A stretch of 38,365 bases of DNA from a bacterium (GTDB lineage: Bacteria; Planctomycetota; UBA8108; UBA1146), in assembly GCA_029976805.1 (NCBI GenBank), contig JAPOLY010000019.1, positions 1-38,365 on the forward strand, in the 5' to 3' direction. The first letter of the stretch is position 1. Each line of letters begins with the position of its first letter. This document shows positions 16,636-25,087 of this stretch, in pieces. A model generated the notes under the pieces. It did no database searches. It saw nothing but the letters and a program-made list of their open reading frames with translations, and was not told the DNA's origin. The position numbers and the translations under genes are program-made.

Positions 16636-18018
16636 CTAGAACCGAACCAGAATTTCGGCTCGGAGGCCGTGCCCCACGTCGAGACTCTCCTCTTTTTTCA
16701 CGTAGGTATCCATCTGGAACATCGTTCGGCCATTCAGTTTTTTCTGATAGCGGCCACCCACTGCTCCAGTGGACGGACCATCCCCTTCCAAAGCAGATCT
16801 GAAACCCGTTTCAAACACCAGGTTCGAAGTACCCTGATCGTAACTCCACTGGTAACCCATCGATCCACCATAAGAATCATCCGCACGGTTACCCAGTGCC
16901 GGTCGATACCTTCCCAAACCCGCAGCTGCGAAGAGCAGTCCCGCCTTGCCGAGAGGTCCACCGTTGGTCTCACCCCGGGCAGCGGAAGCAAACTGGTCAA
17001 TACCCAAGAAGAGGGTGGCGTATGCCATATCCGGTGTCCCGAGGGGCGTTTTTGAGGCTTCAGCAAAGAACAGGGTTCCGTCACTGACCGCGGCGTTGTC
17101 GTCCTCCTCAGCAATGGAGCTACAGATTCGGAAAGTGGTGTTGTAACTCTCCCCACCAAATTTCAATCGCTGGGATGATCCCCAGCCGAGGAACCAGGCA
17201 GAGCCGCCTTCTGCAACGGGTGCATCCACATGGACCACATCGAGGTCGATGGTGCTCTTGTAGGTATCCGCTTCCGCAGAGAAGGATAGGTAGCGCGACC
17301 CCTCGGAGAGCAGGTTATTGTCCCGGCTGACTTCATCCCAACCGGCGATCAGGGTCATCCGCGTCGTCGCCGTTCCGGGAACCGCCACAAAGCGGGTGAT
17401 TCCGACCGCATCCATCATGTCATTGACGAGCAGTCCGTCCTGAAGATCCACTCGCCAGCGTCCCACACTGAATCCGTAATCCAGCTTGCGGGTGCCATCC
17501 GGATCGAGAGCCGGAATCAGTTCTGACAACTCGCCCTCGAAGAAAAATGTGGTGACCCGGGTATTGGTTTCGTCGACCCAACCCTCTTCACTTTCTGGTT
17601 CAAAGACATAGCGGCTGAAACTCCCGCGCTGATGCAGGGGAGACAGGCCGATGAGAAATCTCTCGGTGCCGTTCAGTTGCAGGTTTCCAAACAGGTCCAT
17701 GCGCTGGGCCCATTCGACGATTCGGTCCCCGCTGCCTCCGGGATCAACGAGATTGATTCCTGAGCGAAGGTTTCCATAGACCCAGAAAGACGGTCGCCAG
17801 ACCGCACCTCCAGGAACATCGAAGCCTCTTTCAAGGCGCCCGGTCTGGACCAGCCCCGGTCCAATCTGGATCAAGGGCGGATGAGGCTTGATCAACGATT
17901 CGTCGACCAGAGGAATCGGGTAGTCCGGCAACCTGCTGGGACTCTCCCCCTCCTGCGCTCCAACAGGAAGACAGACAAGACTGAACAGGAGCAGGATGAA
18001 TGTGAGGACTCTGATCAT
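16636..18018 (-). CDS. Outer-membrane beta-barrel protein (porin-like) of the cytochrome operon
   Basis: A 460-residue exported protein. The signal peptide (MIRVLTFILLLFSLVCLPVG, cleavage near VGA-Q) is followed by a short Pro-rich segment and then repeated amphipathic strands with aromatic girdles, for example RYLSFSAEADTYKSTIDLDV and GSMGYQWSYDQGTSNLVFET. It ends in GLRAEILVRF, the terminal Phe that BAM recognises. This is the architecture of an outer-membrane barrel of perhaps 16-20 strands. Its ATG overlaps the stop of the pentaheme cytochrome by four bases, so the two are made together. The inference is a porin-cytochrome pair like MtrAB in function; no sequence relation to MtrB is claimed. 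A plain porin is the alternative. Confidence 0.8.
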   Translation of the reverse strand: MIRVLTFILLLFSLVCLPVGAQEGESPSRLPDYPIPLVDESLIKPHPPLIQIGPGLVQTGRLERGFDVPGGAVWRPSFWVYGNLRSGINLVDPGGSGDRIVEWAQRMDLFGNLQLNGTERFLIGLSPLHQRGSFSRYVFEPESEEGWVDETNTRVTTFFFEGELSELIPALDPDGTRKLDYGFSVGRWRVDLQDGLLVNDMMDAVGITRFVAVPGTATTRMTLIAGWDEVSRDNNLLSEGSRYLSFSAEADTYKSTIDLDVVHVDAPVAEGGSAWFLGWGSSQRLKFGGESYNTTFRICSSIAEEDDNAAVSDGTLFFAEASKTPLGTPDMAYATLFLGIDQFASAARGETNGGPLGKAGLLFAAAGLGRYRPALGNRADDSYGGSMGYQWSYDQGTSNLVFETGFRSALEGDGPSTGAVGGRYQKKLNGRTMFQMDTYVKKEESLDVGHGLRAEILVRF

Positions 18019-19928
18019 TGTCCCGCCTCCTCTGCAGCACTGGTGACCGCAGACTTTTCAGCGACCACCACTGCACCATCTACCAGTTTCTCCGCAAGAG
18101 CCCGAGGCGACATGTTGTAGTCGAAGCCAACGTGCATCGTCTGGTGAATCAGATTGACCGGCACCGATTGGGAAACAAATCGGGCATCGATGGTGAAGGG
18201 CCCTTCGCCCTTCAGGAGATCCGGACTGACATGGTACTCCGCTGTCCTGTGTCCCAGTGGCTCGATGCCCCGGCGGTGCTTGCGCATCCCCTTGGGGTGT
18301 CCGTAGATATTGTTGGGACGAGAAGCCGGTCGAATGAAAGGCAATGCCGACACGGAACTGTTGATGGTCAACACCTGCTCCTGGTCACCACCGCGAATGT
18401 TTCGCGACATGAACTTTGATTGCAGGTTAAAGAGCTGCTCATCCAGAGGCACCTCTCCATTGCGGACATACAGGGAAAAAGTATCCCGCAAGTCACCATT
18501 CGGATCCCGGTCACCGGACTGGAATACGATTTCACCCGCTGCGTTTTTCACATCGATCTGGACCACGAAAACCCGCTCCGCATCAAAGCCGGTCGGCAGG
18601 TTGTGTCCCCTCGTCAGGTTGCGAACGTCAATTTCAAAATCGAGACCGTCTTCATCATGGTTGGTCACACGAATGTCCGAGAGCCCGAAGCCACGCTTGA
18701 GAACCTCGATTCGCTGCTCCTTCGCCCAACCCAACAACTCTTGCTGCTCAGCGATAATTTCCCGTGCTTCGTAGCGATCATCGATGGATACCCAGGATTC
18801 CGGGAAAGGGAAATCCTCGGGGCAGTTGTCCTCAAACTCATCGGTTCCCCAACCGGCGTCGACATCGAAAAGCAACCACTCCTGAAGGCTCTTGAACTCA
18901 TTCGCTTTCTTGTTGACCGGGAAAATACCCTCATGAATCAGGGAATAATCTGGCCCGGCGAAGAAGTGATTGGTCAACTTGCGCGGCGCGGTTTCCTTGC
19001 CGCCGACAACCGCAGCGGGACCCCACTCGTATCCAGCGGGGACACCCTGCTCCTTGCCCATGTGACAGTCGTTGCAGGTGATTCCCTCTTCCGCTGCGGG
19101 CGAATTGCGATATTCGGTCATCAGCTCATGAACTCGAAGTCCATTGGGAGCAAACACCTCGTGACAGGATCCGCAGAATGCGGGAGTCGTCAACTCGAAG
19201 AAGGGTTCAATCTCCGTGTGGATCGCGCGTCCCACTCCATCACGATCGGTATTGACCTTGAACTGCTTTTTGTCGGCCAGCACCCGGGCGAGTTCCGCGT
19301 TGCCCAAGGCACCCTTGACAGAGTCAAAGACGTCACCCTGGTCGATGCCGATTCTTCCCGAAACCTTGCGATATCCCGCACTCATGCGGTGGCAGGTCAC
19401 ACAGGTAATCCCTTCTCGCGAAGCAGGATGGCGATCGAGATTGGAGGCGCTGAAGGGCTCGCCAATGTCGGATCCCACAGGAGCATGACAACGCAGGCAG
19501 AAATCACCATTGGTGGTACTCGTTCCCACGTTCATGGCGTTCTGCATCGACATCATCAGCGGGCTCAACTGCGAGTATGCGTGCTGGGAAACTGACCACT
19601 CCTTGTATTGCTTCGGGTGGCACAAGGCGCACTCGTCTGCGGAGGGGAAGTTGCTCTTGGCGAAGACTTTTTCGTGAGCCTCAATCGATAAAAAAGTATC
19701 TTCTTCCCCGGTTTCCGCGACCTTCTCATCCGACTCCAGGAGGTCATCACCGAGGAGATCGTCATCGAGCAACTCATCGTCGAGCAACTCTTCTTCTGCG
19801 GGTGGATCCTGGGTCAATGCCACCGATCTCTCGATCAAGTGGGTCGCGGCAACAACACTGGCAATCACCAGAAGAGCACCGCCCGTTCTCAGGAAGAGCG
19901 GAAACAAGACAGACTTCTTCAAAATCAT
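18015..19928 (-). CDS. Pentaheme cytochrome c with acidic Leu-Leu repeat and C-terminal beta-rich domain
   Basis: First gene of the seven-gene operon, 637 residues. A hydrophobic signal or anchor spans about 16-36. Residues 45-66 form a strongly acidic repeat (EEELLDDELLDDDLLGDD) much like that in the decaheme protein. Five CXXCH sites follow at Cys100, 144, 176, 252 and 285; the first (ECALCHPKQYKEW) is c554-like. Residues about 300-610 have no heme and read as beta-rich, with segments such as FEIDVRNLTRGHNLPTGFD and RTAEYHVSPDLL, suggesting an interaction or ligand domain. AAGG lies upstream of the ATG. Translational coupling to the outer-membrane barrel suggests it feeds electrons to, or sits inside, that barrel. 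Confidence 0.88.
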   Translation of the reverse strand: MILKKSVLFPLFLRTGGALLVIASVVAATHLIERSVALTQDPPAEEELLDDELLDDDLLGDDLLESDEKVAETGEEDTFLSIEAHEKVFAKSNFPSADECALCHPKQYKEWSVSQHAYSQLSPLMMSMQNAMNVGTSTTNGDFCLRCHAPVGSDIGEPFSASNLDRHPASREGITCVTCHRMSAGYRKVSGRIGIDQGDVFDSVKGALGNAELARVLADKKQFKVNTDRDGVGRAIHTEIEPFFELTTPAFCGSCHEVFAPNGLRVHELMTEYRNSPAAEEGITCNDCHMGKEQGVPAGYEWGPAAVVGGKETAPRKLTNHFFAGPDYSLIHEGIFPVNKKANEFKSLQEWLLFDVDAGWGTDEFEDNCPEDFPFPESWVSIDDRYEAREIIAEQQELLGWAKEQRIEVLKRGFGLSDIRVTNHDEDGLDFEIDVRNLTRGHNLPTGFDAERVFVVQIDVKNAAGEIVFQSGDRDPNGDLRDTFSLYVRNGEVPLDEQLFNLQSKFMSRNIRGGDQEQVLTINSSVSALPFIRPASRPNNIYGHPKGMRKHRRGIEPLGHRTAEYHVSPDLLKGEGPFTIDARFVSQSVPVNLIHQTMHVGFDYNMSPRALAEKLVDGAVVVAEKSAVTSAAEEAGQ

Positions 19929-20174
19929 CTCAAACCTTTCACGGTTCCGACCCCGGAATGTCCCATCCCGGCCAGACCATGCTTGAACAGATTTATGGAG
20001 GCTTAGAACCCTTGTTCACGGATTTTCGGGTGTAAATCTTGAAAAGTCCAACACCATATTAAGTCGACATCGCTCGATAAATCCGGATGGACATACAAAT
20101 GGGACAGCGAGGTGGCAGAACGTCTCCCCGGTATCAACGGCTGATTCAGTAAGGCTCAATGAAAGCCGGATTTG
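19929..20174. promoter_or_regulatory. Leader region of the seven-gene cytochrome operon
   Basis: A 246-base gap between the DUF4345-like gene and the first cytochrome gene, both on the minus strand, so the operon promoter should lie here. A minus-strand TAATAT hexamer at 20056-20061 is a possible -10, but its -35 is weak. No clear terminator or regulator palindrome is seen. Confidence 0.3.
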
Positions 20175-20630
20175 TTAATAATCCTCGACTTCTTCTTCCT
20201 CGAGCTCTTCTTCCATTTCAACCCCGCCGGAAAGCAGCCTTTGGGCGTGGACTCCCAGTGCCCATGCGGTCACCACCTCGATCGAGGCCGCCACGATGGT
20301 GTAAGTGGAAACTCCATCGAGCATCAGGCTGGAAAAGCGCGCCAGCGCCAGGCCCAGGAAGCACCATGCGAGAGGTTGGAGCCATATTGCATAGGAAGGG
20401 CTCCAGAGACATCTCAGAGTCACCAGACCCAGAGACAGGATGAGTCCTCCAAGAAGTGCGCGAAACTCGCCGATCGTCGCCGGCTGGATCGCCTCACGGT
20501 CGGGGAGAAGCGGGTTTTCAGGAGTCTGCCAGGTCAGCATCATCTCCATGACCTGCACCGGATCGAGCATCACCCACAGCCCGAAACCAACATTGAAGAT
20601 CGAAATCAGTGTCAGAAAAATAACGATCAT
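20175..20630 (-). CDS. Small four-helix membrane protein, DUF4345-like
   Basis: About 151 residues with roughly four membrane helices. The segment GEFRALLGGLILSLGLVTL after a polar loop, and the following FLGLALARFSSLMLDG, resemble the DUF4345 family of bacterial membrane proteins, whose function is not known. The C-terminus is a strongly acidic tail (EMEEELEEEEVEDY). The ATG at 20630 is chosen because GAGGT precedes it; the gene then begins seven bases after the aldose epimerase stop, so the two are probably co-transcribed. Family assignment is by eye and moderate. Confidence 0.7.
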   Translation of the reverse strand: MIVIFLTLISIFNVGFGLWVMLDPVQVMEMMLTWQTPENPLLPDREAIQPATIGEFRALLGGLILSLGLVTLRCLWSPSYAIWLQPLAWCFLGLALARFSSLMLDGVSTYTIVAASIEVVTAWALGVHAQRLLSGGVEMEEELEEEEVEDY

Positions 20631-20637
20631 GGAGACC

Positions 20638-21825
20638 TCAATCTTCAATGGAAAAGTTGTGGCTCATCGTGTGGGTGTAGAGCTCCCCCGGCTTGAGCAC
20701 GACATCGGGCCAGCCTGCGACATCCCGCCGATTGATCGCATCAGGCCAGATCTGGCTTTCCAAACAAAACCCGCTGTATTGGGGATAGGACGCTCCGCCC
20801 TTTCCACCGGCGAGGTCGAGGAAGTTTCCACTGTAGAACTGCACACCGGGCTGATCAGCGAAGACCGTCATGACGATCCCGGTCTTCCCCGATCGTGCCA
20901 CCGCCACCTCGCGAAGTGCGCCTTCTTCTCCATCGACCACAAAGTTGTGGTCGTAACCTCCGGCGTAAAAGGGCTCGCCCGGTTTGGGCAACTGATCCAT
21001 TTGTGAGCCGATCGCTCTCGAGGTCGTGAAATCGAGTGGAGTACCGGCAACGGGGGCGACTTCACCCGTCGGAATCAGGTCCTGCGCAGGAGTGTAACGC
21101 GAGCAACGGAGAAGCAGCTCCTGATCGAGAGTGCTTCCCGATTCGTGACCCGCAAGGTTCCAGTAGGAGTGATGTGCGAGGTTGACCGGCGTCTCCATAC
21201 TGGATTCAGCAGCCATTTCGACCCGTAATTGATTGGCCCCGGTCAGGATGTAGCGAACCGCTGCCCTGACTTCTCCAGGGTATCCCTGATCACCGGCCTC
21301 ACTGACCAGGCGCAATTCAACACCGGGTCCCCTGTCACTCTGAATCGGTCTCGATTCCCAAATTCTCTTGTCAAACCCCTGGTTTCCACCATGCAGGTGA
21401 TGCTGTCCATTGTTGGTGGCCAGGGTGTAGCTGCTGTCATTCAATTCGAACTTGCCGGCGGCGATCCGGTTTGCACAACGGCCAACGATGCAACCGAAGT
21501 AGGGACTCTTCTCACGATAACTGTCGAGGTCATCAAACCCGAGGACCACATCGATCAGTTCACCCCCTGCTGAAGATGGAACCAGGCACTCGGTCACCGT
21601 CGCTCCATAATTGATGATGCGAACCTTCATCGAACCGTTGTCGAGGGTGTATCGCAGAACTTCTTCGCCATCGATTTCACCCCATGGTTCCACGACCACG
21701 CCGTCTTCCACGGAAACACCTCTCTCACCCTGTTCACGAATCCACTCTGAGCTGCCTACGCAGCCGCTGGCCAAGAGCACCAGTGCCAAAAGCCACACAC
21801 CCCACTGCTTTTGCAGAATTCCCAT
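20638..21825 (-). CDS. Aldose 1-epimerase (mutarotase), lipoprotein form
   Basis: Interconverts alpha and beta anomers of aldoses such as galactose or glucose. The GalM signature regions are clear: INYGATVTECLVP, GRCANRIAAGKF, LHGGNQGFDKRIW, NLAHHSYWNLAGH with the catalytic His, YDHNFVV, and the catalytic Glu in GFCLESQIWPDAINR. At 395 residues it is longer than cytoplasmic GalM because of an N-terminal lipoprotein signal (GVWLLALVLLASGC). The enzyme is therefore predicted to act in the periplasm, anchored to a membrane. The ATG at 21825 has GGAG eight bases upstream; an ATG at 21852 without a good site is the alternative. It is followed by the DUF4345-like gene. Confidence 0.93.
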   Translation of the reverse strand: MGILQKQWGVWLLALVLLASGCVGSSEWIREQGERGVSVEDGVVVEPWGEIDGEEVLRYTLDNGSMKVRIINYGATVTECLVPSSAGGELIDVVLGFDDLDSYREKSPYFGCIVGRCANRIAAGKFELNDSSYTLATNNGQHHLHGGNQGFDKRIWESRPIQSDRGPGVELRLVSEAGDQGYPGEVRAAVRYILTGANQLRVEMAAESSMETPVNLAHHSYWNLAGHESGSTLDQELLLRCSRYTPAQDLIPTGEVAPVAGTPLDFTTSRAIGSQMDQLPKPGEPFYAGGYDHNFVVDGEEGALREVAVARSGKTGIVMTVFADQPGVQFYSGNFLDLAGGKGGASYPQYSGFCLESQIWPDAINRRDVAGWPDVVLKPGELYTHTMSHNFSIED

Positions 21826-22234
21826 CAGCTTCGCTCCATTCGGTCGAATCATTCACCGGGTCATGATGTGCCCGGATACCTCCGGGTCCAGTGCACAGCC
21901 ACGATTCTTGGCAACTTTGGCAACTTTCGCGAGATGGCCCCAAAATGGCCCGTTAGGCCCGATATCACCCGTATTTGGGCTATTTCACGGTTTTTCAGCC
22001 CTCCAGGCAGACCCTGTTGCAGGGGCGGGTTTGGTTGACCCTTTCAGGGCAGATCGGTACGCTCCGTCTTTGGTAGAGGACTCTTCCGGGCCTCCCTGTC
22101 GATGATGTGTTTCGGTGAATCAATTTCTCCGTATCCTTATCCGGGGTCAGGTCTGTTTGTCACAGTCCTCGATTGAAATGAAAATTGATTGCTCGCGGAG
22201 ATCTGATCTCCGACTTCAGGACAGGACCGAAACG
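21826..22234. other. 409-base intergenic region between divergent aldose epimerase and rpmB
   Basis: No convincing gene or RNA seen. It holds a tandem pair of the 9-mer GGCAACTTT (21910-21918, 21919-21927) near the epimerase start, a possible -35 TTGTCA at 22157-22162 for rpmB with only a weak -10 18 bases on, and the palindrome described separately just before rpmB. Confidence 0.5.
22196..22212 (+). promoter_or_regulatory. Perfect 8-base inverted repeat in the bL28 leader
   Basis: CGGAGATC-T-GATCTCCG, ending 22 bases before the rpmB start. It could be a DNA-binding site. As RNA the one-base centre would force part of the stem open, leaving a smaller hairpin over the start region. No known regulator matched. 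Confidence 0.4.
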
Positions 22235-22510
22235 ATGTCACGCCGTTGCCAGATCACCGGAGCCCGCACTGCCTCTGGAAATCGCAAAAAGACCCGCGGT
22301 AAATCCAAGCGCTCCGGCCACGTCGGAATCAAGATCACCGGCCTGACCAAGCGTCGCTTCAAGGTCAATCTTCAAAGCAAACGTATCTGGGTTCCCGAGC
22401 TGAACCGCTTTATCCGGGTTCGCCTCAGTGCACGTGCGCTCAAGACCATCAGCAAGAAGGGTGCTTACCGTACTCTCCTCGATGCCGGTCTGATCAAGCC
22501 CGCCAGCTAG
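22235..22510 (+). CDS. rpmB: 50S ribosomal protein bL28
   Basis: A 91-residue ribosomal protein of the large subunit. The family pattern is clear: MSRRCQITGARTASGN at the N-terminus, then TKRRFKVNLQSKRIWVPELN and LSARALKTISKKGAY. The start at 22235 is chosen because MSRRC is the usual bL28 N-terminus; the frame extends upstream to 22115 but that part is not ribosomal-like. A basic insert (KKTRGKSKRSGHVGIKITGL) precedes the TKRRF motif. The usual CXXC zinc pair is not seen, only one early Cys. The gene stands alone and converges on the sulfatase gene. Confidence 0.95.
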   Translation: MSRRCQITGARTASGNRKKTRGKSKRSGHVGIKITGLTKRRFKVNLQSKRIWVPELNRFIRVRLSARALKTISKKGAYRTLLDAGLIKPAS

Positions 22511-22543
22511 AGCAGCGCTTTACCGTCACTCCTTTTTCTCAAC

Positions 22544-22568
22544 AAACCCGAGTCTCAACTCCGGGTTT
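22544..22568. terminator. Possible bidirectional terminator between rpmB and the sulfatase gene
   Basis: AAACCCG and CGGGTTT pair across an 11-base loop, in the 63-base gap between convergent genes. The U-tract is short on both strands, so the strength is uncertain. Confidence 0.45.
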
Positions 22569-22573
22569 CAGGA

Positions 22574-24127
22574 TCACTGCTTGAGTTCATCCGGCAGGGG
22601 GATGGTCTGCCCGTCGACACTGGGCAGGGAAGCTCCTGTTTCACGCAGATGTCTCGCCAGCTCTCCGGAGAGGTCATCGAGGATTTTCTCCTGCTGGTCA
22701 GCAAGGTCACGCTTCTCCCCCAAATCCTTGCCGAGGTGATACAACACCCGCTTCGGCTCGGGATGGTGGTAGTAGATCATCTTCCAGGGACCCCGACGGA
22801 TGGAGCTGAAAGGCTGGATTCCCGGTCCTCTGGGGCCCCAGAAGTGGGGCATGTGCCAGCAGAGGACCCGCTCGCCCCAACCCTCCAGCAATCCTCCGGT
22901 TTCCGTCCCGCGACCATCGTCGCGGAAAATCGGCAACAGATTCCAACCCTCCACCCGAGCCATGTGATCCTGCGGTCCTTCGACTCCGGCCACCTCGAGC
23001 AAAGTCGGAAAATGGTCATGACTGATCACGGGCAGATCGGTACGACGCCCCGCTTCGACCACTCCGGGCCACCGCACTATCAACGGAATTCTCGTGCCAC
23101 CTTCCAGCGCGGAACCTTTGCCACTACTCAACGGATGGTTGTGACGGTGATGCGGTTTTTCGCGGGTGTGCGCCGAGAGCCCGCCATTGTCACTGGTGAA
23201 AACGATCACGGTTTCCTCGAGGATCTGTAAATCTTCGAGAGTCTTGAGCAGGACCCCCAGTGCTTCATCGACCGATTCAATCATCGTCGCATAGGCGGCT
23301 TCCACCTTGGTCAAGTCGGGGTAGTGATCCAGGTGACGGTCGTTGGCGATGATCGGTGTGTGAACTGCATAGGGTGAGAAGTGCAGGAAGAAGCGTTCGC
23401 CATCCTGATGCGCTTGATGAATTGCAGTCGCGGCCTCCAGCGCCAGCGCTTCTGTCAGATACGTATCCTTGCCGTGATATTTTTCGAGACCGGGAACATC
23501 CCAGATGCGATCCCCCGGTTTTTCCGGATCGCGCGCAAAGTTCCTGCGTCCGCGGAAGTCGGATGGAGCCCCGGCAGCATGGCCGGCGATATTCACGTCA
23601 AAACCAAGATTTCGCGGATCAGCACCGCTGCTGCCGCGTGCCCCCAAATGGGCTTTTCCGGCATGAATCGTCCGATAGCCACCCTTTTGCAACAATGCGG
23701 GAAGCGTCACATCTCCCGACTGGAGGCCGTTGACATTCCACTGCGGAGGCACGGTTCCCTCCCGTGGACCACCCGTGTCCTGATCCTTGCGGAGGATCCA
23801 ATAGGTGATGCCATTCGCCTGCGGAGATCGCCCCGTCATGATGCTGGTACGGGTCGGTGTACACACCGGCGATGAAGCGTAGGCGTTGGTGAAGACCAAC
23901 CCCTCGCGGGCAAGTCGGAGCAAGTGAGGGGTGCGATAGTGTTGCTGGAAGGGAGCGCTCTCCTTGTGAAGAGAGACCGCCGTGTCCTGCCACCCGAGAT
24001 CATCGGTGATGAAAAAGAGAATATTGGGTGGCTGCTTTGTCTCTTTCTCGGAGGGAGAGTTCTGGGCTGCAAGGGAAGAGCAAACCAACAACAGCGGCAA
24101 CAGCCAGAGGCATCGCTTTCCTCTCAT
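22574..24127 (-). CDS. Sulfatase (arylsulfatase family S1), secreted
   Basis: Hydrolyses a sulfate ester, probably on a polysaccharide or glycan. The 517-residue protein starts with a signal peptide (MRGKRCLWLLPLLLVCSSLA). The metal-binding pair is in FITDDLGWQD, the formylglycine site is CTPTRTSIMTGR with the Cys that is converted to formylglycine, and SDNGGLSAH carries a late Asp-Asn. The N-terminal alkaline-phosphatase fold is complete, and the C-terminal part (GPWKMIYYHHPEPKR and on) matches the family. Its ATG overlaps the stop of the TPR-like gene by one base. The formylglycine-generating enzyme is not in the window. Sulfatases are abundant in Planctomycetota, which supports that placement. 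Confidence 0.94.
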   Translation of the reverse strand: MRGKRCLWLLPLLLVCSSLAAQNSPSEKETKQPPNILFFITDDLGWQDTAVSLHKESAPFQQHYRTPHLLRLAREGLVFTNAYASSPVCTPTRTSIMTGRSPQANGITYWILRKDQDTGGPREGTVPPQWNVNGLQSGDVTLPALLQKGGYRTIHAGKAHLGARGSSGADPRNLGFDVNIAGHAAGAPSDFRGRRNFARDPEKPGDRIWDVPGLEKYHGKDTYLTEALALEAATAIHQAHQDGERFFLHFSPYAVHTPIIANDRHLDHYPDLTKVEAAYATMIESVDEALGVLLKTLEDLQILEETVIVFTSDNGGLSAHTREKPHHRHNHPLSSGKGSALEGGTRIPLIVRWPGVVEAGRRTDLPVISHDHFPTLLEVAGVEGPQDHMARVEGWNLLPIFRDDGRGTETGGLLEGWGERVLCWHMPHFWGPRGPGIQPFSSIRRGPWKMIYYHHPEPKRVLYHLGKDLGEKRDLADQQEKILDDLSGELARHLRETGASLPSVDGQTIPLPDELKQ

Positions 24128-25032
24128 CACTTTTCACCATCCTCTTCTGCCGGTGCTTCTTTTTTTTGTTCATCTTCCGGTCCGGACTCCCCGGCCTTCA
24201 TCCGCTCCACCCATACGGGCCATTCATCCTGTTCCCTGAGAAGCTTGAGATCCCCATCCACCAGGGCCATTTCGAGGCGGATCGTGGTCGAGGCCAAACT
24301 CGTCTCCAGGGCCTGCAGACCCTTCTCAGCCTCCCCCAGCAGTGAAAAACAGCACGCCAGGTTGTAGTGAATCGCCCACTGCTCATCGACGAGACCCGGA
24401 CGTAATTCCGGCCGCACCCTGCGGGCGATGTCCCCGAGCAGATCGATGCGCTTCTGGTGGGTTTCGCTCGCTTCCCTGATCAGTCCGCTGCGGAACTGCA
24501 AATCTCCGAGGCGGGTGAGAGCATCGAGAATCGCCGGCAGTGTCGCCGTGTTGGGAGCCTGGTCCGCCTGCTTTTGCAGATCGAACATCCAGCGATCCAC
24601 CCGCTGACGCTGACCCAGCTTCGCCAGCAGCAGCACCAATTCCCGTTCGACCCACACTTCCATCAGGACATCCTTTTGCAAAGCCTCCTCCACGGTCGGG
24701 ATCAACTTTGCAGTAGCGACATCCATCAGAGCATTGGCACACGATTGACGGCGGTCAAAGAGACGCGACTCATCCAGAAGACGCTCGAGCAATCTTTCCG
24801 CCCCCCGATCTCCGAGGGGAATGAGCGCCTGATACTGACCGCGATAGCGCACCTGATTCTCTTCACGATCGATGCGATCCAACTCGCGATCGATGGCCGC
24901 ATCCAACTCCTCGTCCGGCCCAACCTGCCCCTGCACAGGGGTCAGCGGGAACAGGACCAGACAGGCCCAAAACAGCACGAATGCCGTCATCGGGGAGAAT
25001 ACGCGGATATGGAGAAGGATCTTCATCTGCAT
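24127..25032 (-). CDS. Exported alpha-helical repeat (TPR/HEAT-like) protein of unknown function
   Basis: About 301 residues. A signal peptide (FVLFWACLVLFPLTPVQGQ) precedes a charged segment (DEELDAAIDRELDRIDREEN) and a series of helix pairs. The part including WAIHYNLACCFSLLGEAEKGLQALETSL is a typical TPR unit. The end is acidic with Lys and Glu. No catalytic motif is visible; a scaffold or partner-binding role in the periplasm is possible. The start is uncertain: ATG 25032 or 25026, neither with a strong Shine-Dalgarno. The frame stays open to 25143, but that part overlaps rsmB. It is coupled to the sulfatase gene downstream. Confidence 0.75.
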   Translation of the reverse strand: MQMKILLHIRVFSPMTAFVLFWACLVLFPLTPVQGQVGPDEELDAAIDRELDRIDREENQVRYRGQYQALIPLGDRGAERLLERLLDESRLFDRRQSCANALMDVATAKLIPTVEEALQKDVLMEVWVERELVLLLAKLGQRQRVDRWMFDLQKQADQAPNTATLPAILDALTRLGDLQFRSGLIREASETHQKRIDLLGDIARRVRPELRPGLVDEQWAIHYNLACCFSLLGEAEKGLQALETSLASTTIRLEMALVDGDLKLLREQDEWPVWVERMKAGESGPEDEQKKEAPAEEDGEK

Positions 25033-25087
25033 GAGCCCATCACAAGGAAGAACCCCCCGGAGGTCAACCACCCGATTGCTGCGGGGA

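Noticed and set aside
21910-21927. Tandem 9-mer GGCAACTTT as an operator
   Set aside because: Only two short copies, no symmetry and no known regulator pattern; likely chance.
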